A stretch of 59,324 nucleotides of DNA from Propioniciclava sp. Lineage in GTDB: Bacteria > Actinomycetota > Actinomycetes > Propionibacteriales > Propionibacteriaceae. The stretch covers positions 1 to 59,324 of the forward strand of contig NZ_JARKOT010000006.1 of assembly GCF_029977985.1 (NCBI RefSeq), given 5' to 3'. Made by a program: the position numbers and the translations under genes. Under the pieces are notes generated by a model. It had not been told where the DNA came from and searched no databases. It was given only the letters and a program-made list of their open reading frames with translations. Positions 8,020 through 15,630 of the stretch are shown in pieces (positions within the stretch are counted from its first letter, which is position 1; each line of letters begins with the position of its first letter).

Positions 8020-8511
8020 ATGGCGTCCGACAGTTCGTTCGACATCGTGAGCAAGTACGACCGGCAGGAGGTCGACAACGCCCTCAACATGGCGGCGAAG
8101 GAGGTGGGCCAGCGATTCGACTTCAAGGGGACCGACGCGTCCATCCGCTGGTCCGGCGAACTGATCGAGATGGAGGCCTCGGGCGAGGAGCGGGTGAAAG
8201 CCGTGCTCGATGTGTTCCAGAGCAAGCTCATCAAGCGCGGCATCAGCCTCAAGGCGCTGGACGCCGGCGACCCGCGCCTGTCGGGGAAGATGTGGAAGAT
8301 CACCGCGTCGATGAAGCAGGGCATCAGCCAGGAGAACGCGAAGAAGATCACCAAACTGGTGCGCGACGAGGGGCCCAAGGGTGTGAAGACGCAGATCCAG
8401 GGCGACGAGCTGCGTGTCAGCAGCAAGAAGCGTGACGACCTGCAGGCCGTCCAGAAGCTCATCCGCGACGCTGATTACGACTTCGCCGTGCAGTTCACCA
8501 ACTACCGGTGA
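8020..8511 (+). CDS. yajQ: YajQ-family nucleotide-binding protein
   Basis: A 163-residue cytosolic protein with two ferredoxin-like folds. Family members bind nucleic acid or, in some species, cyclic di-GMP; the role here is unknown. Recognisable features are the N-terminal [20 protein letters not shown], the FDFKGT motif and the C-terminal [18 protein letters not shown] lies 7 bases before the ATG. It stands alone, divergent from tRNA-Tyr. Confidence 0.93.
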   Translation: MASDSSFDIVSKYDRQEVDNALNMAAKEVGQRFDFKGTDASIRWSGELIEMEASGEERVKAVLDVFQSKLIKRGISLKALDAGDPRLSGKMWKITASMKQGISQENAKKITKLVRDEGPKGVKTQIQGDELRVSSKKRDDLQAVQKLIRDADYDFAVQFTNYR

Positions 8512-8519
8512 CGCCAGGT

Positions 8520-8588
8520 TCACACTCTGAGCACCCCCCGTAGCCCCGGCCACGCTCAGCGCGCGCCCCAAAGGCGCGTCGAGTGTGA
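8520..8588. repeat. nested inverted repeat after yajQ
   Basis: Outer arms TCACACTC (8520-8527) and GAGTGTGA (8581-8588) enclose TGAGC/GCTCA (8528-8532, 8554-8558) and a GC-rich hairpin near 8560-8578. It could serve as the yajQ terminator or be a short palindromic repeat element. Confidence 0.4.
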
Positions 8589-8611
8589 CGTTGGCCGCAC
8601 CGCGCGGCTTG

Positions 8612-8617
8612 TACGGT
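8612..8617 (+). promoter_or_regulatory. -10 box of the small membrane protein gene
   Basis: TACGGT lies 7 bases before the ATG at 8625. A TTGGCC (8591-8596) upstream could be the -35, although the 15-base spacer is short. Confidence 0.35.
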
Positions 8618-8624
8618 GGCGTTC

Positions 8625-8894
8625 ATGGCGAATGAACCCCGCTCAGCACTCATCGGCGGGGTGGCGCTGCTCGTCGCCGGGACCGCCGCCACCGTGTGGG
8701 GCGAACGGACCATCTTCGGGTTCGGGGAGCGCCGCCGGGCTCGCGGGGTGAGGTTCGCCCACGCGCTACCTGCCCTCGCGCTGGCCACCCTCGCCGCCGC
8801 TTCTCTCGCGGGTGATCTCTACATGCACTGGAGCATGAACCACGTTCGGTCCCACGCGCCGGCGGCCAGATCGGATTCGCGGATCCACCAATAG
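8625..8894 (+). CDS. hypothetical small membrane protein
   Basis: An 89-residue unrecognised protein with two predicted membrane spans (around ALIGGVALLVAGTAATVW and ALPALALATLAAASLAG) separated by a basic loop rich in Arg. Codon third positions are GC-rich as in real genes here, and a -10 box precedes the ATG. Its 3' end overlaps the end of the convergent DUF1963 gene by 76 bases, so its true length or existence is uncertain. Confidence 0.4.
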   Translation: MANEPRSALIGGVALLVAGTAATVWGERTIFGFGERRRARGVRFAHALPALALATLAAASLAGDLYMHWSMNHVRSHAPAARSDSRIHQ

Positions 8895-9667
8895 ATCAGT
8901 CCGGCGTCGCCCCAGTTCATGCCCGCGTTCTCGTCGGAGTCGATCTGCAGGAGTAGCCGCCACTGGTCGGAGTCGCCGAGTAAGGCCGCGCCGTCGGGGC
9001 TACCGGATTCCTCCACCCCGTTGGCGGAGAGCTGGCACTCCGTACGCATGTCTCCCTGGAGTTGCTCGGGGACGCCGAGGAAGCGATGGCCGCCGAATTC
9101 TCCCGGAACTCCTTGGTTCCACCCCATGGTCGCCCACGCCGCCTCAGGGATCGGGAGGGGAGCGTTGATCGGCGTGGTGACCTGGATCTGTGGATGGGGC
9201 GTGAGGGCGATCGGCGTGAATCCTCCCATGGTTTCGACGTCGTCGGGCGGGTCGCGGAGCAAGCCACGGTCTTCGTGGTGGATGACCCGCCAGGCCCACT
9301 CGTCGCCCACGAATCCCCAGGCCTCCTGACGCACGGCCTCGTAGAAGAACGACAGGGTGCCTCTGGCGGGAAACGGTGCGTCCGGGAGCAGCGTCGCAGC
9401 CTCGGCGAGGTCGATTTCGGCGATGAAGCTGAGGGGGCCGGCTACGGGATCGCGCGGCCATTCCACTTCGGCCGGCAGGTGGGGGCGGCCCCCGACCCGC
9501 ACGGGTGCCTCCTCCGGATTGGGGTGCTCCAGCTCCGGCTGCAGCACCAATCCGGGGCGCAGTAGGGGCGCCAAGGTGGGCAGCAGATCGGTGGTCCCGG
9601 TCCGCTCGAGGCGGTCGCGGAGGTCGGTCATCACCGCGGGGGGCGGACGCCATTCGTCGGGGGCCAT
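8819..9667 (-). CDS. DUF1963 (YwqG-like) protein
   Basis: A 282-residue cytosolic protein of unknown function. It shows the family features: VRVGGRPHLPAEVEWPRD near residue 60, FIAEIDLAEA, GTLSFFYEA, and the C-terminal LLLQIDSDENAGMNWGDAG-x-IYWWI. I start it at the ATG at 9667, 6 bases after GATAAT. The frame stays open upstream, but only as the antisense of the next gene. It is convergent with the small membrane protein gene. Confidence 0.8.
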   Translation of the reverse strand: MAPDEWRPPPAVMTDLRDRLERTGTTDLLPTLAPLLRPGLVLQPELEHPNPEEAPVRVGGRPHLPAEVEWPRDPVAGPLSFIAEIDLAEAATLLPDAPFPARGTLSFFYEAVRQEAWGFVGDEWAWRVIHHEDRGLLRDPPDDVETMGGFTPIALTPHPQIQVTTPINAPLPIPEAAWATMGWNQGVPGEFGGHRFLGVPEQLQGDMRTECQLSANGVEESGSPDGAALLGDSDQWRLLLQIDSDENAGMNWGDAGLIYWWIRESDLAAGAWDRTWFMLQCM

Positions 9668-9673
9668 GGGGAG

Positions 9674-9702
9674 ATTATCGTCGTCGGAACCCGCCCTGAT
9701 CA
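9674..9702 (-). promoter_or_regulatory. promoter of the DUF1963 gene
   Basis: On the minus strand TGATCA (9697-9702) and GATAAT (9674-9679) have an ideal 17-base spacing. GATAAT is 6 bases before the start codon, so the mRNA is probably leaderless. The 160-base gap 9668-9828 holds nothing else recognisable. Confidence 0.5.
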
Positions 9703-9828
9703 CGCGGTCGGGAGAACCAGCGCGCTCGGTTCTCAACGGGGCGCGGACTAAGGCGTCGAAGAACTCGCAAGGCACGAGCCCGTCTCCGCGGCCGATCGCA
9801 CGAGCGACCACGCGCCGGTGGTCGTGGA

Positions 9829-10776
9829 CTACACCGTCTGAGCCAGCTCGGCGAACGCCGCGAGAACCTCGGCCCGGGTGACGTCCTCCAGCCGCGCGTG
9901 CTGCCAACGCGGGTTGCGGTCCTTGTCGACGAGCTGCGCCCGGACGCCCTCGGCGAAGTCGGGGCGGCCGAGCAGGTTGCGGGCGAGAACGAGGTCCTGG
10001 GCCAACACCTCGGCGAGGCCGGCCATGCGACGGACGCGGCGCACGGCCTCCAGCGCGACGGCGACCGCCAACGGGCAGCGTCGCCGCAGATCGGACGCCG
10101 CGGCCCGCGCCCGCGGGTCGGAATGCTCCTCGAGGCGTCCGACGACCTCGGCCGGGTCGTCGGTGGCGTAGCAGGAGTCGATCCAGGCGCGGTCGCGCTC
10201 CAGTTCGGACGCCGGAGCCTCCCCCGCCACCTCGTCGCTCAACCCGACGAGCACGGCGTCCGTCGCGTTGACGGTCGCGCCGGTGAGGGCGAGGTGTGTC
10301 CCGAGCTCGCCGGGGGCGTGGGCGAGATACCAGGACACGCCCACATCGGGCACGAAACCGATCATCGTTTCCGGCATGGCGAAGGCGGAGTCGGGGTAGG
10401 CGATCCGGTGTGAGCCGTGGGCCGAGACGCCGAGGCCGCCCCCCATGGTGTAGCCGCGCTGGTGAGCGACGTAGGGCTTCGGATAGGCGGCGATCGCGGC
10501 GTTGAGGGCGTACTCTGCAGCGAGGAAGTCCAGCCACGGTTCGCCCGCCGCGATCGCGGTGCGCAAGGCGCGGACGTCGGCGCCGGCGCACAGACCCCGC
10601 TCCCCCGCGCCGGTGAGCTCGACGGAGGCGACGGCATCGTCGACGCGCCAGGCGTTGAGGGCCGAATGGATGCCCGCGATCATGCCCGCGGTGAGCGCGT
10701 TCAGGGCGCGCGGCCGGTTGAGGACGAGGCGTCCGACCCCTCCCGCGACCTCCACGAGCAGTTCGGGTTCAGCCAC
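9829..10776 (-). CDS. enoyl-CoA hydratase/isomerase family, 3-hydroxyisobutyryl-CoA hydrolase-like
   Basis: A 315-residue crotonase-fold protein. The oxyanion-hole segments GLCAGADVRAL and YTMGGGLGVSAHGSHRIAYPDS, plus FAMPETMIGFVPDVG, match 3-hydroxyisobutyryl-CoA hydrolases of valine degradation. Glu136 and Asp144 have the spacing of that enzyme's catalytic pair. The C-terminal helical tail also fits this subgroup rather than simple hydratases. The start is the GTG at 10776, overlapping the mannosyltransferase stop by 8 bases. No other valine-pathway gene is in view. Confidence 0.8.
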   Translation of the reverse strand: MAEPELLVEVAGGVGRLVLNRPRALNALTAGMIAGIHSALNAWRVDDAVASVELTGAGERGLCAGADVRALRTAIAAGEPWLDFLAAEYALNAAIAAYPKPYVAHQRGYTMGGGLGVSAHGSHRIAYPDSAFAMPETMIGFVPDVGVSWYLAHAPGELGTHLALTGATVNATDAVLVGLSDEVAGEAPASELERDRAWIDSCYATDDPAEVVGRLEEHSDPRARAAASDLRRRCPLAVAVALEAVRRVRRMAGLAEVLAQDLVLARNLLGRPDFAEGVRAQLVDKDRNPRWQHARLEDVTRAEVLAAFAELAQTV

Positions 10777-12295
10777 GCTGCGCCCTCCGCTGCTGGGCGC
10801 GGACGACGAGCCACAACCCGGCGGCCGCGAGGGCGGCGAACGCGAGCGCGACGGCGTCGTTGCGCCAGGCGAGGTTGCCGGCCCCGTAGACGAGCGTGAC
10901 CGCCGTGACGACCGCGGCCACGCGCCACAGGCGCCGAGACGGCCGGGTGAGCGGCAGTAGGAGTCCACCCCACAGCAGGTACCAGGTGTGCATGGCGGGG
11001 CCGAAGATGGCGACCGCGAGGTAGCCCCACGAGAGGAACCGCACCGGCTGGGTCCGGGCGCGGGTGACCGCGAGCCACACGAGCGACACGGCGGCGAGCG
11101 CCGTGCCCACCGCCTGGCTGCCGCCGATGAGGGCGCGGCCGGTCGGGTCGAGCCCGAAGGCGTTCGCCGCCTGCTGCACCGCCCAGCCGACCAGGGAGAA
11201 CGGCGCCAGCGTCACGACCATGCCGGGGACGCTGACAGCGTTCATCCAGCCGTAGCCGAGCCCTGTCGCCCACGTGATCGCGGCGAACACGCCCAGGACG
11301 ATCACGAAGGACGCCAGCAGCCGCGGGAGGAACCGCAGGACATCGCGGGCATGCCACGACGCCCAGCCCGAACCGATGATGGCGACCGGGAAGGCGGCCA
11401 GCAACGCAGGCTGCTTGACCGACATGGCCACCCCGACCGCGACCGCCGCCACCCAGAACCAACCACGCTGCGCCAGGTAGAGCGCCCACACGATGAGCCC
11501 CATCATGAGGGCGTCGTTGTGGGCGCCGCCGACGAAGTCGATGACGAGCAGCGGGTTGATCGTGGCGAACCAGGCGACGTCTCGCGGGGAGACGCCCATG
11601 AGCCGGCCGATCCGGGGCAGGTAGTGCACCACGAGGGCGACCCCCACGAGCGCCGGCAGCCGCATCAGGACCGCCGAGAAGTAGGGGTTGAGGCCTGCGA
11701 GTTCGACCAGCCACGCCGACACCTGCAGGGCCAGCGGGCCGTAGGGCGTCGGCGTGTACCGCCACACCCAGGCCACCTGATCGGCGAACGCGCCCGGCAG
11801 GACCGACGGCGAGGTGAGGTAGGGGTTGAGCCCGTTGTGCATGAGCCAGCCGTGGGCGGCGTAACTGTAGGCGTCGTGACTGAAGATGGGCGGTGCGCCG
11901 AGCAGCGGCAGCGACCACCAGGCCAGCACCGCCCAGTGCTTCACGTCCACGTAGATCGTCGGTCGCAGCCGTAGCCACGCCACGATGAGGAACCCGACGG
12001 CCGCGATGACCAGCGCCGTGCCGAACGCCCGCACGCCCCAGTTGTCGAGGCCGAGCGCCCGGAACGTGGGCCAGAACGGGCTTGCCTGCGGCAGGTAGGC
12101 CGGCGTGAGCGCCCCGAGGGCGAGCAGGAAGGTGCCGAGCAGGCCGAGGCGCACCGGCGCCAGCTTGATCGCCGCCACCATGTCGTCGAACCGCTGAGCT
12201 GCCTCCGCGCGCACGGCTCGGCCCGCGCGGACGACGAGGTTTCCGCGCCGCTCGGCGTCCGGAGCGGACGCCGCGGTGAGGTTCTCCGCCGGCAC
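10769..12295 (-). CDS. MptB-like polyprenol-phosphomannose-dependent mannosyltransferase
   Basis: A 508-residue integral membrane GT-C glycosyltransferase with about a dozen spans. The first large outer loop has FSHDAYSYAAHGWLMHNGLNPY, with the acidic residue expected to act with polyprenyl-phosphomannose. The overall layout matches MptB, which extends the mannan core of lipoglycans. The frame is open to 12373, but that would overlap the divergent gene. I prefer the GTG at 12295, 7 bases after TACCCT. Confidence 0.75.
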   Translation of the reverse strand: MPAENLTAASAPDAERRGNLVVRAGRAVRAEAAQRFDDMVAAIKLAPVRLGLLGTFLLALGALTPAYLPQASPFWPTFRALGLDNWGVRAFGTALVIAAVGFLIVAWLRLRPTIYVDVKHWAVLAWWSLPLLGAPPIFSHDAYSYAAHGWLMHNGLNPYLTSPSVLPGAFADQVAWVWRYTPTPYGPLALQVSAWLVELAGLNPYFSAVLMRLPALVGVALVVHYLPRIGRLMGVSPRDVAWFATINPLLVIDFVGGAHNDALMMGLIVWALYLAQRGWFWVAAVAVGVAMSVKQPALLAAFPVAIIGSGWASWHARDVLRFLPRLLASFVIVLGVFAAITWATGLGYGWMNAVSVPGMVVTLAPFSLVGWAVQQAANAFGLDPTGRALIGGSQAVGTALAAVSLVWLAVTRARTQPVRFLSWGYLAVAIFGPAMHTWYLLWGGLLLPLTRPSRRLWRVAAVVTAVTLVYGAGNLAWRNDAVALAFAALAAAGLWLVVRAQQRRAQRG

Positions 12296-12302
12296 GAGGG
12301 AC

Positions 12303-12333
12303 AGGGTATCCCTCCCGCCGTCGGCGGTACGCT
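12303..12333. promoter_or_regulatory. divergent leaderless promoters (mptB-like / complex I-like trio)
   Basis: Minus: TACCCT (12303-12308), 7 bases before the GTG at 12295. Plus: TACGCT (12328-12333), 6 bases before the ATG at 12340. The whole intergenic space is 44 bases, so the two promoters must overlap and may interfere with each other. Confidence 0.5.
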
Positions 12334-12339
12334 GCGCCA

Positions 12340-12720
12340 ATGCGCTACTGGGACTGGTTCGGCGACGGCTCACTCGTCGTCGGCGTCCTGGGGCTGGCGT
12401 GCTGCGTCGTCGAGACCGAGGCGGCCAGCCTCGGCCGCGCGGAGTGCCCGGCGCCCGCGGCGGGCGACACCGTCGCGCTCGTCGTCGCCGGCACGGTGAC
12501 GGACGCCGTCGCTCCGGTTGTCGCCGCGTCGGTCGCGGCGCATCCGGGAGCGTCCGTGGTGGCTTTCGGAGCGTGCGCGTCGGCCGGCGGTCCCTACTGG
12601 GACTCGCCCGTAGTCACCAAGGGCGTCGACCAGCTGGTCGCGGTGGACGCCTACGTGCCCGGTTGCCCACCCACCCCCGCTGCCCTCGACGCCGTGCTGG
12701 GGGCGATCGCCCGTGGTTGA
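12340..12720 (+). CDS. NuoB-like [4Fe-4S] protein of a reduced complex I-like module
   Basis: A 126-residue paralogue of complex I subunit B, about 60 residues shorter than the nuoB product at 43811-44368. All four ligands of cluster N2 are kept: Cys21-Cys22 in GLACCVVE, Cys79 in FGACASAGG and Cys109 in YVPGCPPTP. The region between Cys22 and Cys79 is 8 residues shorter than in NuoB and lacks its Arg-rich quinone-side loop. It is the first gene of a B-C-I trio with overlapping stops and starts. Without a D-type subunit its partner is unclear; it may be an electron-transfer module. Confidence 0.82.
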   Translation: MRYWDWFGDGSLVVGVLGLACCVVETEAASLGRAECPAPAAGDTVALVVAGTVTDAVAPVVAASVAAHPGASVVAFGACASAGGPYWDSPVVTKGVDQLVAVDAYVPGCPPTPAALDAVLGAIARG

Positions 12721-13384
12721 CGCCGTGCGCTCTGTGCCGCTGTCGGGTTGGTTGGACGCCGCCCGCGCCGCCCGCGCCGAGGGGTACCGCTGGTTCGACT
12801 GGCTGGGTGCGGTGGACGAGATCGGTCGCACCGACTCGATCCGGATCGTGCTGCGTGTCGCGCCGCACCCGGACGCAGACGGCGTCCGGCTCGAGACGCT
12901 CGTGCCGAGGCTGGCTGGAGAGCTGGCGTCGGTCCGGGACGTGTGGGCCGGCGCTGCGTGGCACGAGCGCGAAGTGCGCGACTTCTTCGGCGTGACGTTC
13001 GCCGGCGGCGACCCGCGACCGCTCCTGCTGCGCCCGGACGCCGTCGGTCACCCGTTGCTCGCCGACTCCGTGCTGGCCGCCCGCGTCATGCGGGAGTGGC
13101 CCGGCGCGAAGGAGCCCGGGGACGCCCGCGCCGCCGGACGCCGCCGAACCGTCCCACCCGGCGTGCCCGACCCGGCCGTGTGGGGTGACCGGGCAGGCGA
13201 ACCCGCATCGGCGGCGGAGGTGGCCGCCTCCGTGCAGGGCGGACGGATGCGGTCGCGAGCGACACCGGGGTCGCGACCAGCGCGCCCAGCGGCGCAGGCT
13301 CGTCCGGAGGCGGGAGCTCGCCCAGCGGCGGGAGCTCGCCCAGAGGCGGGGGATGGACCGCCGGAGCGGGGCGGAGCCCGATGA
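12713..13384 (+). CDS. NuoC-like subunit with Ala/Arg/Pro-rich tail
   Basis: Residues 1 to about 125 match complex I subunit C (30 kDa), with the signature AWHEREVRDFFGVTFAGGDPR and the LLLRPDAVGHPL turn. Residues 170-223 are low-complexity, with ARPEAG/ARPAAG units encoded partly by an 18-base tandem repeat (13309-13351). The GTG start at 12713 overlaps the NuoB-like stop by 8 bases, and the stop overlaps the next ATG by 4. In complex I subunit C docks on subunit D; no D homologue is adjacent. Confidence 0.78.
   Translation: MVDAVRSVPLSGWLDAARAARAEGYRWFDWLGAVDEIGRTDSIRIVLRVAPHPDADGVRLETLVPRLAGELASVRDVWAGAAWHEREVRDFFGVTFAGGDPRPLLLRPDAVGHPLLADSVLAARVMREWPGAKEPGDARAAGRRRTVPPGVPDPAVWGDRAGEPASAAEVAASVQGGRMRSRATPGSRPARPAAQARPEAGARPAAGARPEAGDGPPERGGAR
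13309..13351. repeat. 18-base tandem repeat inside the NuoC-like gene
   Basis: GGCGGGAGCTCGCCCAGC is present at 13309-13326 and 13327-13344, and a third, partial copy follows. It encodes the AGARPxAG units of the C-terminal tail; 18 bases equals six codons, so copy-number change keeps the frame. Confidence 0.7.
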
Positions 13385-13722
13385 CGCACGCACGGATCCG
13401 GTTGGTGGAGAACGCGTGCACGTCCTGCATGATCTGCGCGCGGGAGTGCCCCACGTGGTGCATCGACATCGGGAGCCACACCGAACCGGTTCCCGGCTCG
13501 CCTCCGGGGCCGCGACAACGCACGCAGCATGTCCTCGACAGCTTCACGATCGACTGGTCACTGTGCATGTACTGCGGGATCTGTATCGCCGAATGCCCGT
13601 TCGACGCCCTCGTCTGGGACGACGCGCTGCCACCGGCCGCGGCGTCCGCCACCGCATTGACCGAGGAACTCACCGCCCACATGGTGGGCACGGATTTCCC
13701 GAAAAGTGAACGTTCAAGTTAA
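13381..13722 (+). CDS. NuoI-like 2x[4Fe-4S] ferredoxin subunit
   Basis: A 113-residue ferredoxin-like protein with two complete cluster motifs, CTSCMICARECP and CMYCGICIAECP, separated by about 40 residues. The inter-motif sequence (DIGSHTEP to FTIDWSLC) has the same layout as NuoI. The amphipathic N-terminal helix of true NuoI, present in the main operon copy, is missing. Its ATG overlaps the NuoC-like stop. The sulfur-operon leader promoter lies just beyond, so it is the last gene of its unit. Confidence 0.82.
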   Translation: MTHARIRLVENACTSCMICARECPTWCIDIGSHTEPVPGSPPGPRQRTQHVLDSFTIDWSLCMYCGICIAECPFDALVWDDALPPAAASATALTEELTAHMVGTDFPKSERSS

Positions 13723-13725
13723 CCT
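13720..13725 (+). promoter_or_regulatory. -10 box of the cysteine leader / sulfur operon
   Basis: TAACCT lies 6 bases before the leader-peptide ATG, so the operon mRNA probably starts at that codon. A perfect palindrome TGAACGTTCA (13707-13716) just upstream, inside the preceding gene's end, could bind a regulator; that is a guess. Confidence 0.45.
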
Positions 13726-13731
13726 CCTCGC

Positions 13732-13818
13732 ATGCTGACCGACGCGACCGAGATCCTCGTGGGACGTCCCCACGTGGACCTGCAGCGCGTCGGGTCCTCG
13801 CTCTGTTGTGCGCGCTGA
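13732..13818 (+). CDS. cysteine attenuation leader peptide
   Basis: A 28-residue peptide ending PHVDLQRVGSSLCCAR. It matches the actinobacterial leader-peptide pattern RxHVDLxRVxSxxC found before sulfur-assimilation genes. Its two cysteine codons are adjacent and both TGT, the rare choice in this GC-rich genome, which should make translation sensitive to charged tRNA-Cys. Known members couple cysteine shortage to expression of the genes behind them. It sits 99 bases before the sulfite reductase start, has no Shine-Dalgarno and a -10 box 6 bases upstream, so it is likely leaderless. Confidence 0.85.
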   Translation: MLTDATEILVGRPHVDLQRVGSSLCCAR

Positions 13819-13917
13819 CGCGCCCGCATCCCCTTTCACCGACGCCGGGCCGATGACCGCCCGTGCGCCGCCGTGCGCCCTCATGAGCGGTTCCCGGCCC
13901 CAGAACCGAGGAATCCC
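13819..13917 (+). promoter_or_regulatory. attenuator region between leader peptide and sulfite reductase
   Basis: The leader-peptide stop is embedded in a GCGCG-CTGA-CGCGC hairpin (about 13811-13824). Farther on, GGGCCG (near 13846) can pair with CGGCCC (near 13898), just ahead of the ribosome-binding site GAGGAA. Such alternative pairings are what an attenuator or translational switch would need. I could not fold it, so the structures are suggestions. Confidence 0.45.
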
Positions 13918-15630
13918 ATGACCCACACACCCAGTGCGCCGCCCACCGGCGCCCGTGTCCGCCCACCGCGGGAGGGCCGCAGCAACGGCCAATGGCTCGT
14001 GGACGGCCGGACGCCGCTCAACGCCAACGAGGAGTTCAAGGCTGCCGACAACGGCCTGTCGGTGCGGGCGCGCATCGAGTCGACGTATGCCCGTGAGGGC
14101 TTCGCCTCGATCCCGGCCGACGACCTGCACGGACGCATGCGCTGGTGGGGGCTCTACACGCAGCGCAAGCAAGGCATCGACGGCGGCCGGACGGGCACGC
14201 TCGGCCCCGACGAACTATCCGATGAATACTTCATGATGCGCGTCCGGCTGGACGGCGGGGCGGTGAACGAGGCCCAGTTGCGCACCATCGCCGGCATCTC
14301 CACCGATTTCGCGCGCGACACCGCCGACATCTCCGACCGGCAGAACATCCAGTTCCACTGGATCCGCATCGAAGACGTCCCGGAGATCTGGCGGCGGCTC
14401 GAGGCGGTCGGGCTCCAGACGACCGAGGCCTGCGGGGACACCCCCCGCGTCGTGCTCGGCTCCCCCGTGGCAGGCGTGGCCGCCGACGAGATCATCGACC
14501 CGACCCCCGTGATCGAACAGATCGTGGCGCGCTGGATCGGCGACCCCGAACTGTCGAACCTGCCCCGCAAGTTCAAGACCGCCGTCACGGGCCACCCGAG
14601 CCTGGATGTTGTCCACGAGATCAACGACATCTCTCTCGTCGGAGTCGTGCACCCCGAACTCGGCCCCGGCTACGACCTCTGGGTCGGCGGTGGCCTGTCG
14701 ACCGCGCCGCGGCTCGCCGAGCGCCTCGGCGCGTTCGTGACCGCCGAGCAAGCGCCCGCGGTGTGGCACGGCGTCGTCTCGATCTTCCGCGACTACGGCT
14801 ACCGCCGGCTGCGCAACAAGGCGCGCCTGAAGTTCCTCCTCGCCGAGTGGGGGCCGCGGAAGTTCCGTCAGGTGCTGCAGGACGAGTACCTCGGCTACGC
14901 CCTCGCCGACGGCCCGGCGGCCGTCGCCCGTGGCGGCGCGGCCGACCACGTCGGCGTCCACCGGCAGGCGGACGGCAACTACTACGTCGGCTTCGCCCCG
15001 ACGGTCGGGCGGATGTCGGGCACGAAGCTCGCCGAGCTCGCGGACGCCGCCGCCGCGGTCGGCTCGGACCGCATCCGGTTCACCCCGCACCAGAAGGTGC
15101 TCGTCCTCGACGTACCGCCCCGGCGCGCCAAGGGGCTGCGGAACCGGCTGGAGAAGATCGGCCTGACGGCGACGCCCGGCCCGTTCCGGCGCAACACGAT
15201 GGCCTGCACAGGCATCGAGTTCTGCAAGCTCGCGTTCGTCGACACCAAGGACACCGCGACCGCCGCGATCGACGTGCTCGACCGCAGGCTCGCCGATCTC
15301 GACCTCGACGTGCCGATCACGCTCAACGTCAACGGTTGCCCCAACTCCTGCGCCCGCATCCAAACCGCCGACATCGGGCTCAAGGGACAGATCGCGAAGG
15401 GCGCCGACGGCGGCGACGAGTTCGCCTTCCAAGTGCACCTCGGCGGCGGCCTCGCCTCCGTCGACCGCGATGAGGCCGGCCTCGGCCGGACCCTGCGCGG
15501 CCTCAAGGTGACCGCCGAGGAGATGCCCACCTACGTCGAGCGCGTCGTCCGCCGGTTCGCCGCCGAACGCGACGCCGGCGAAAGCTTCGCCCACTGGGTC
15601 CACCGCGCCGACGAGGAGGCTCTCCGATGA
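13918..15630 (+). CDS. ferredoxin-dependent sulfite reductase (SirA/NirA family)
   Basis: A 570-residue siroheme and [4Fe-4S] enzyme reducing sulfite to sulfide with six electrons. Cluster ligands are Cys430 and Cys436 (CTGIEFC) and Cys474 and Cys478 (NGCPNSC). Tyr80 (GLYTQRKQG) and Cys172 (ACGDTPR) are 92 residues apart, exactly the spacing of the Tyr69-Cys161 crosslink in the Mycobacterium tuberculosis enzyme. This favours sulfite over nitrite. ATG 13918 follows GAGGAA; the frame is open 15 codons more. First structural gene of the operon; it overlaps cysH by 4 bases. No siroheme synthase is in view. Confidence 0.92.
   Translation: MTHTPSAPPTGARVRPPREGRSNGQWLVDGRTPLNANEEFKAADNGLSVRARIESTYAREGFASIPADDLHGRMRWWGLYTQRKQGIDGGRTGTLGPDELSDEYFMMRVRLDGGAVNEAQLRTIAGISTDFARDTADISDRQNIQFHWIRIEDVPEIWRRLEAVGLQTTEACGDTPRVVLGSPVAGVAADEIIDPTPVIEQIVARWIGDPELSNLPRKFKTAVTGHPSLDVVHEINDISLVGVVHPELGPGYDLWVGGGLSTAPRLAERLGAFVTAEQAPAVWHGVVSIFRDYGYRRLRNKARLKFLLAEWGPRKFRQVLQDEYLGYALADGPAAVARGGAADHVGVHRQADGNYYVGFAPTVGRMSGTKLAELADAAAAVGSDRIRFTPHQKVLVLDVPPRRAKGLRNRLEKIGLTATPGPFRRNTMACTGIEFCKLAFVDTKDTATAAIDVLDRRLADLDLDVPITLNVNGCPNSCARIQTADIGLKGQIAKGADGGDEFAFQVHLGGGLASVDRDEAGLGRTLRGLKVTAEEMPTYVERVVRRFAAERDAGESFAHWVHRADEEALR

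Noticed and set aside
9668-10591. Upstream extension of the DUF1963 frame to about 590 residues
   Set aside because: The extra part is Arg/Gly-rich and overlaps the well-supported hydrolase gene on the same strand; a promoter precedes the shorter start.
12340-13722. [NiFe]-hydrogenase or formate hydrogenlyase gene set
   Set aside because: The B- and I-like subunits could fit, but there is no large subunit with its CxxC pairs, no maturation genes and no membrane subunits.
13918-15630. Nitrite reductase (NirA) annotation
   Set aside because: The Tyr80/Cys172 pair with 92-residue spacing and the cysH-cysDN operon favour sulfite as substrate.
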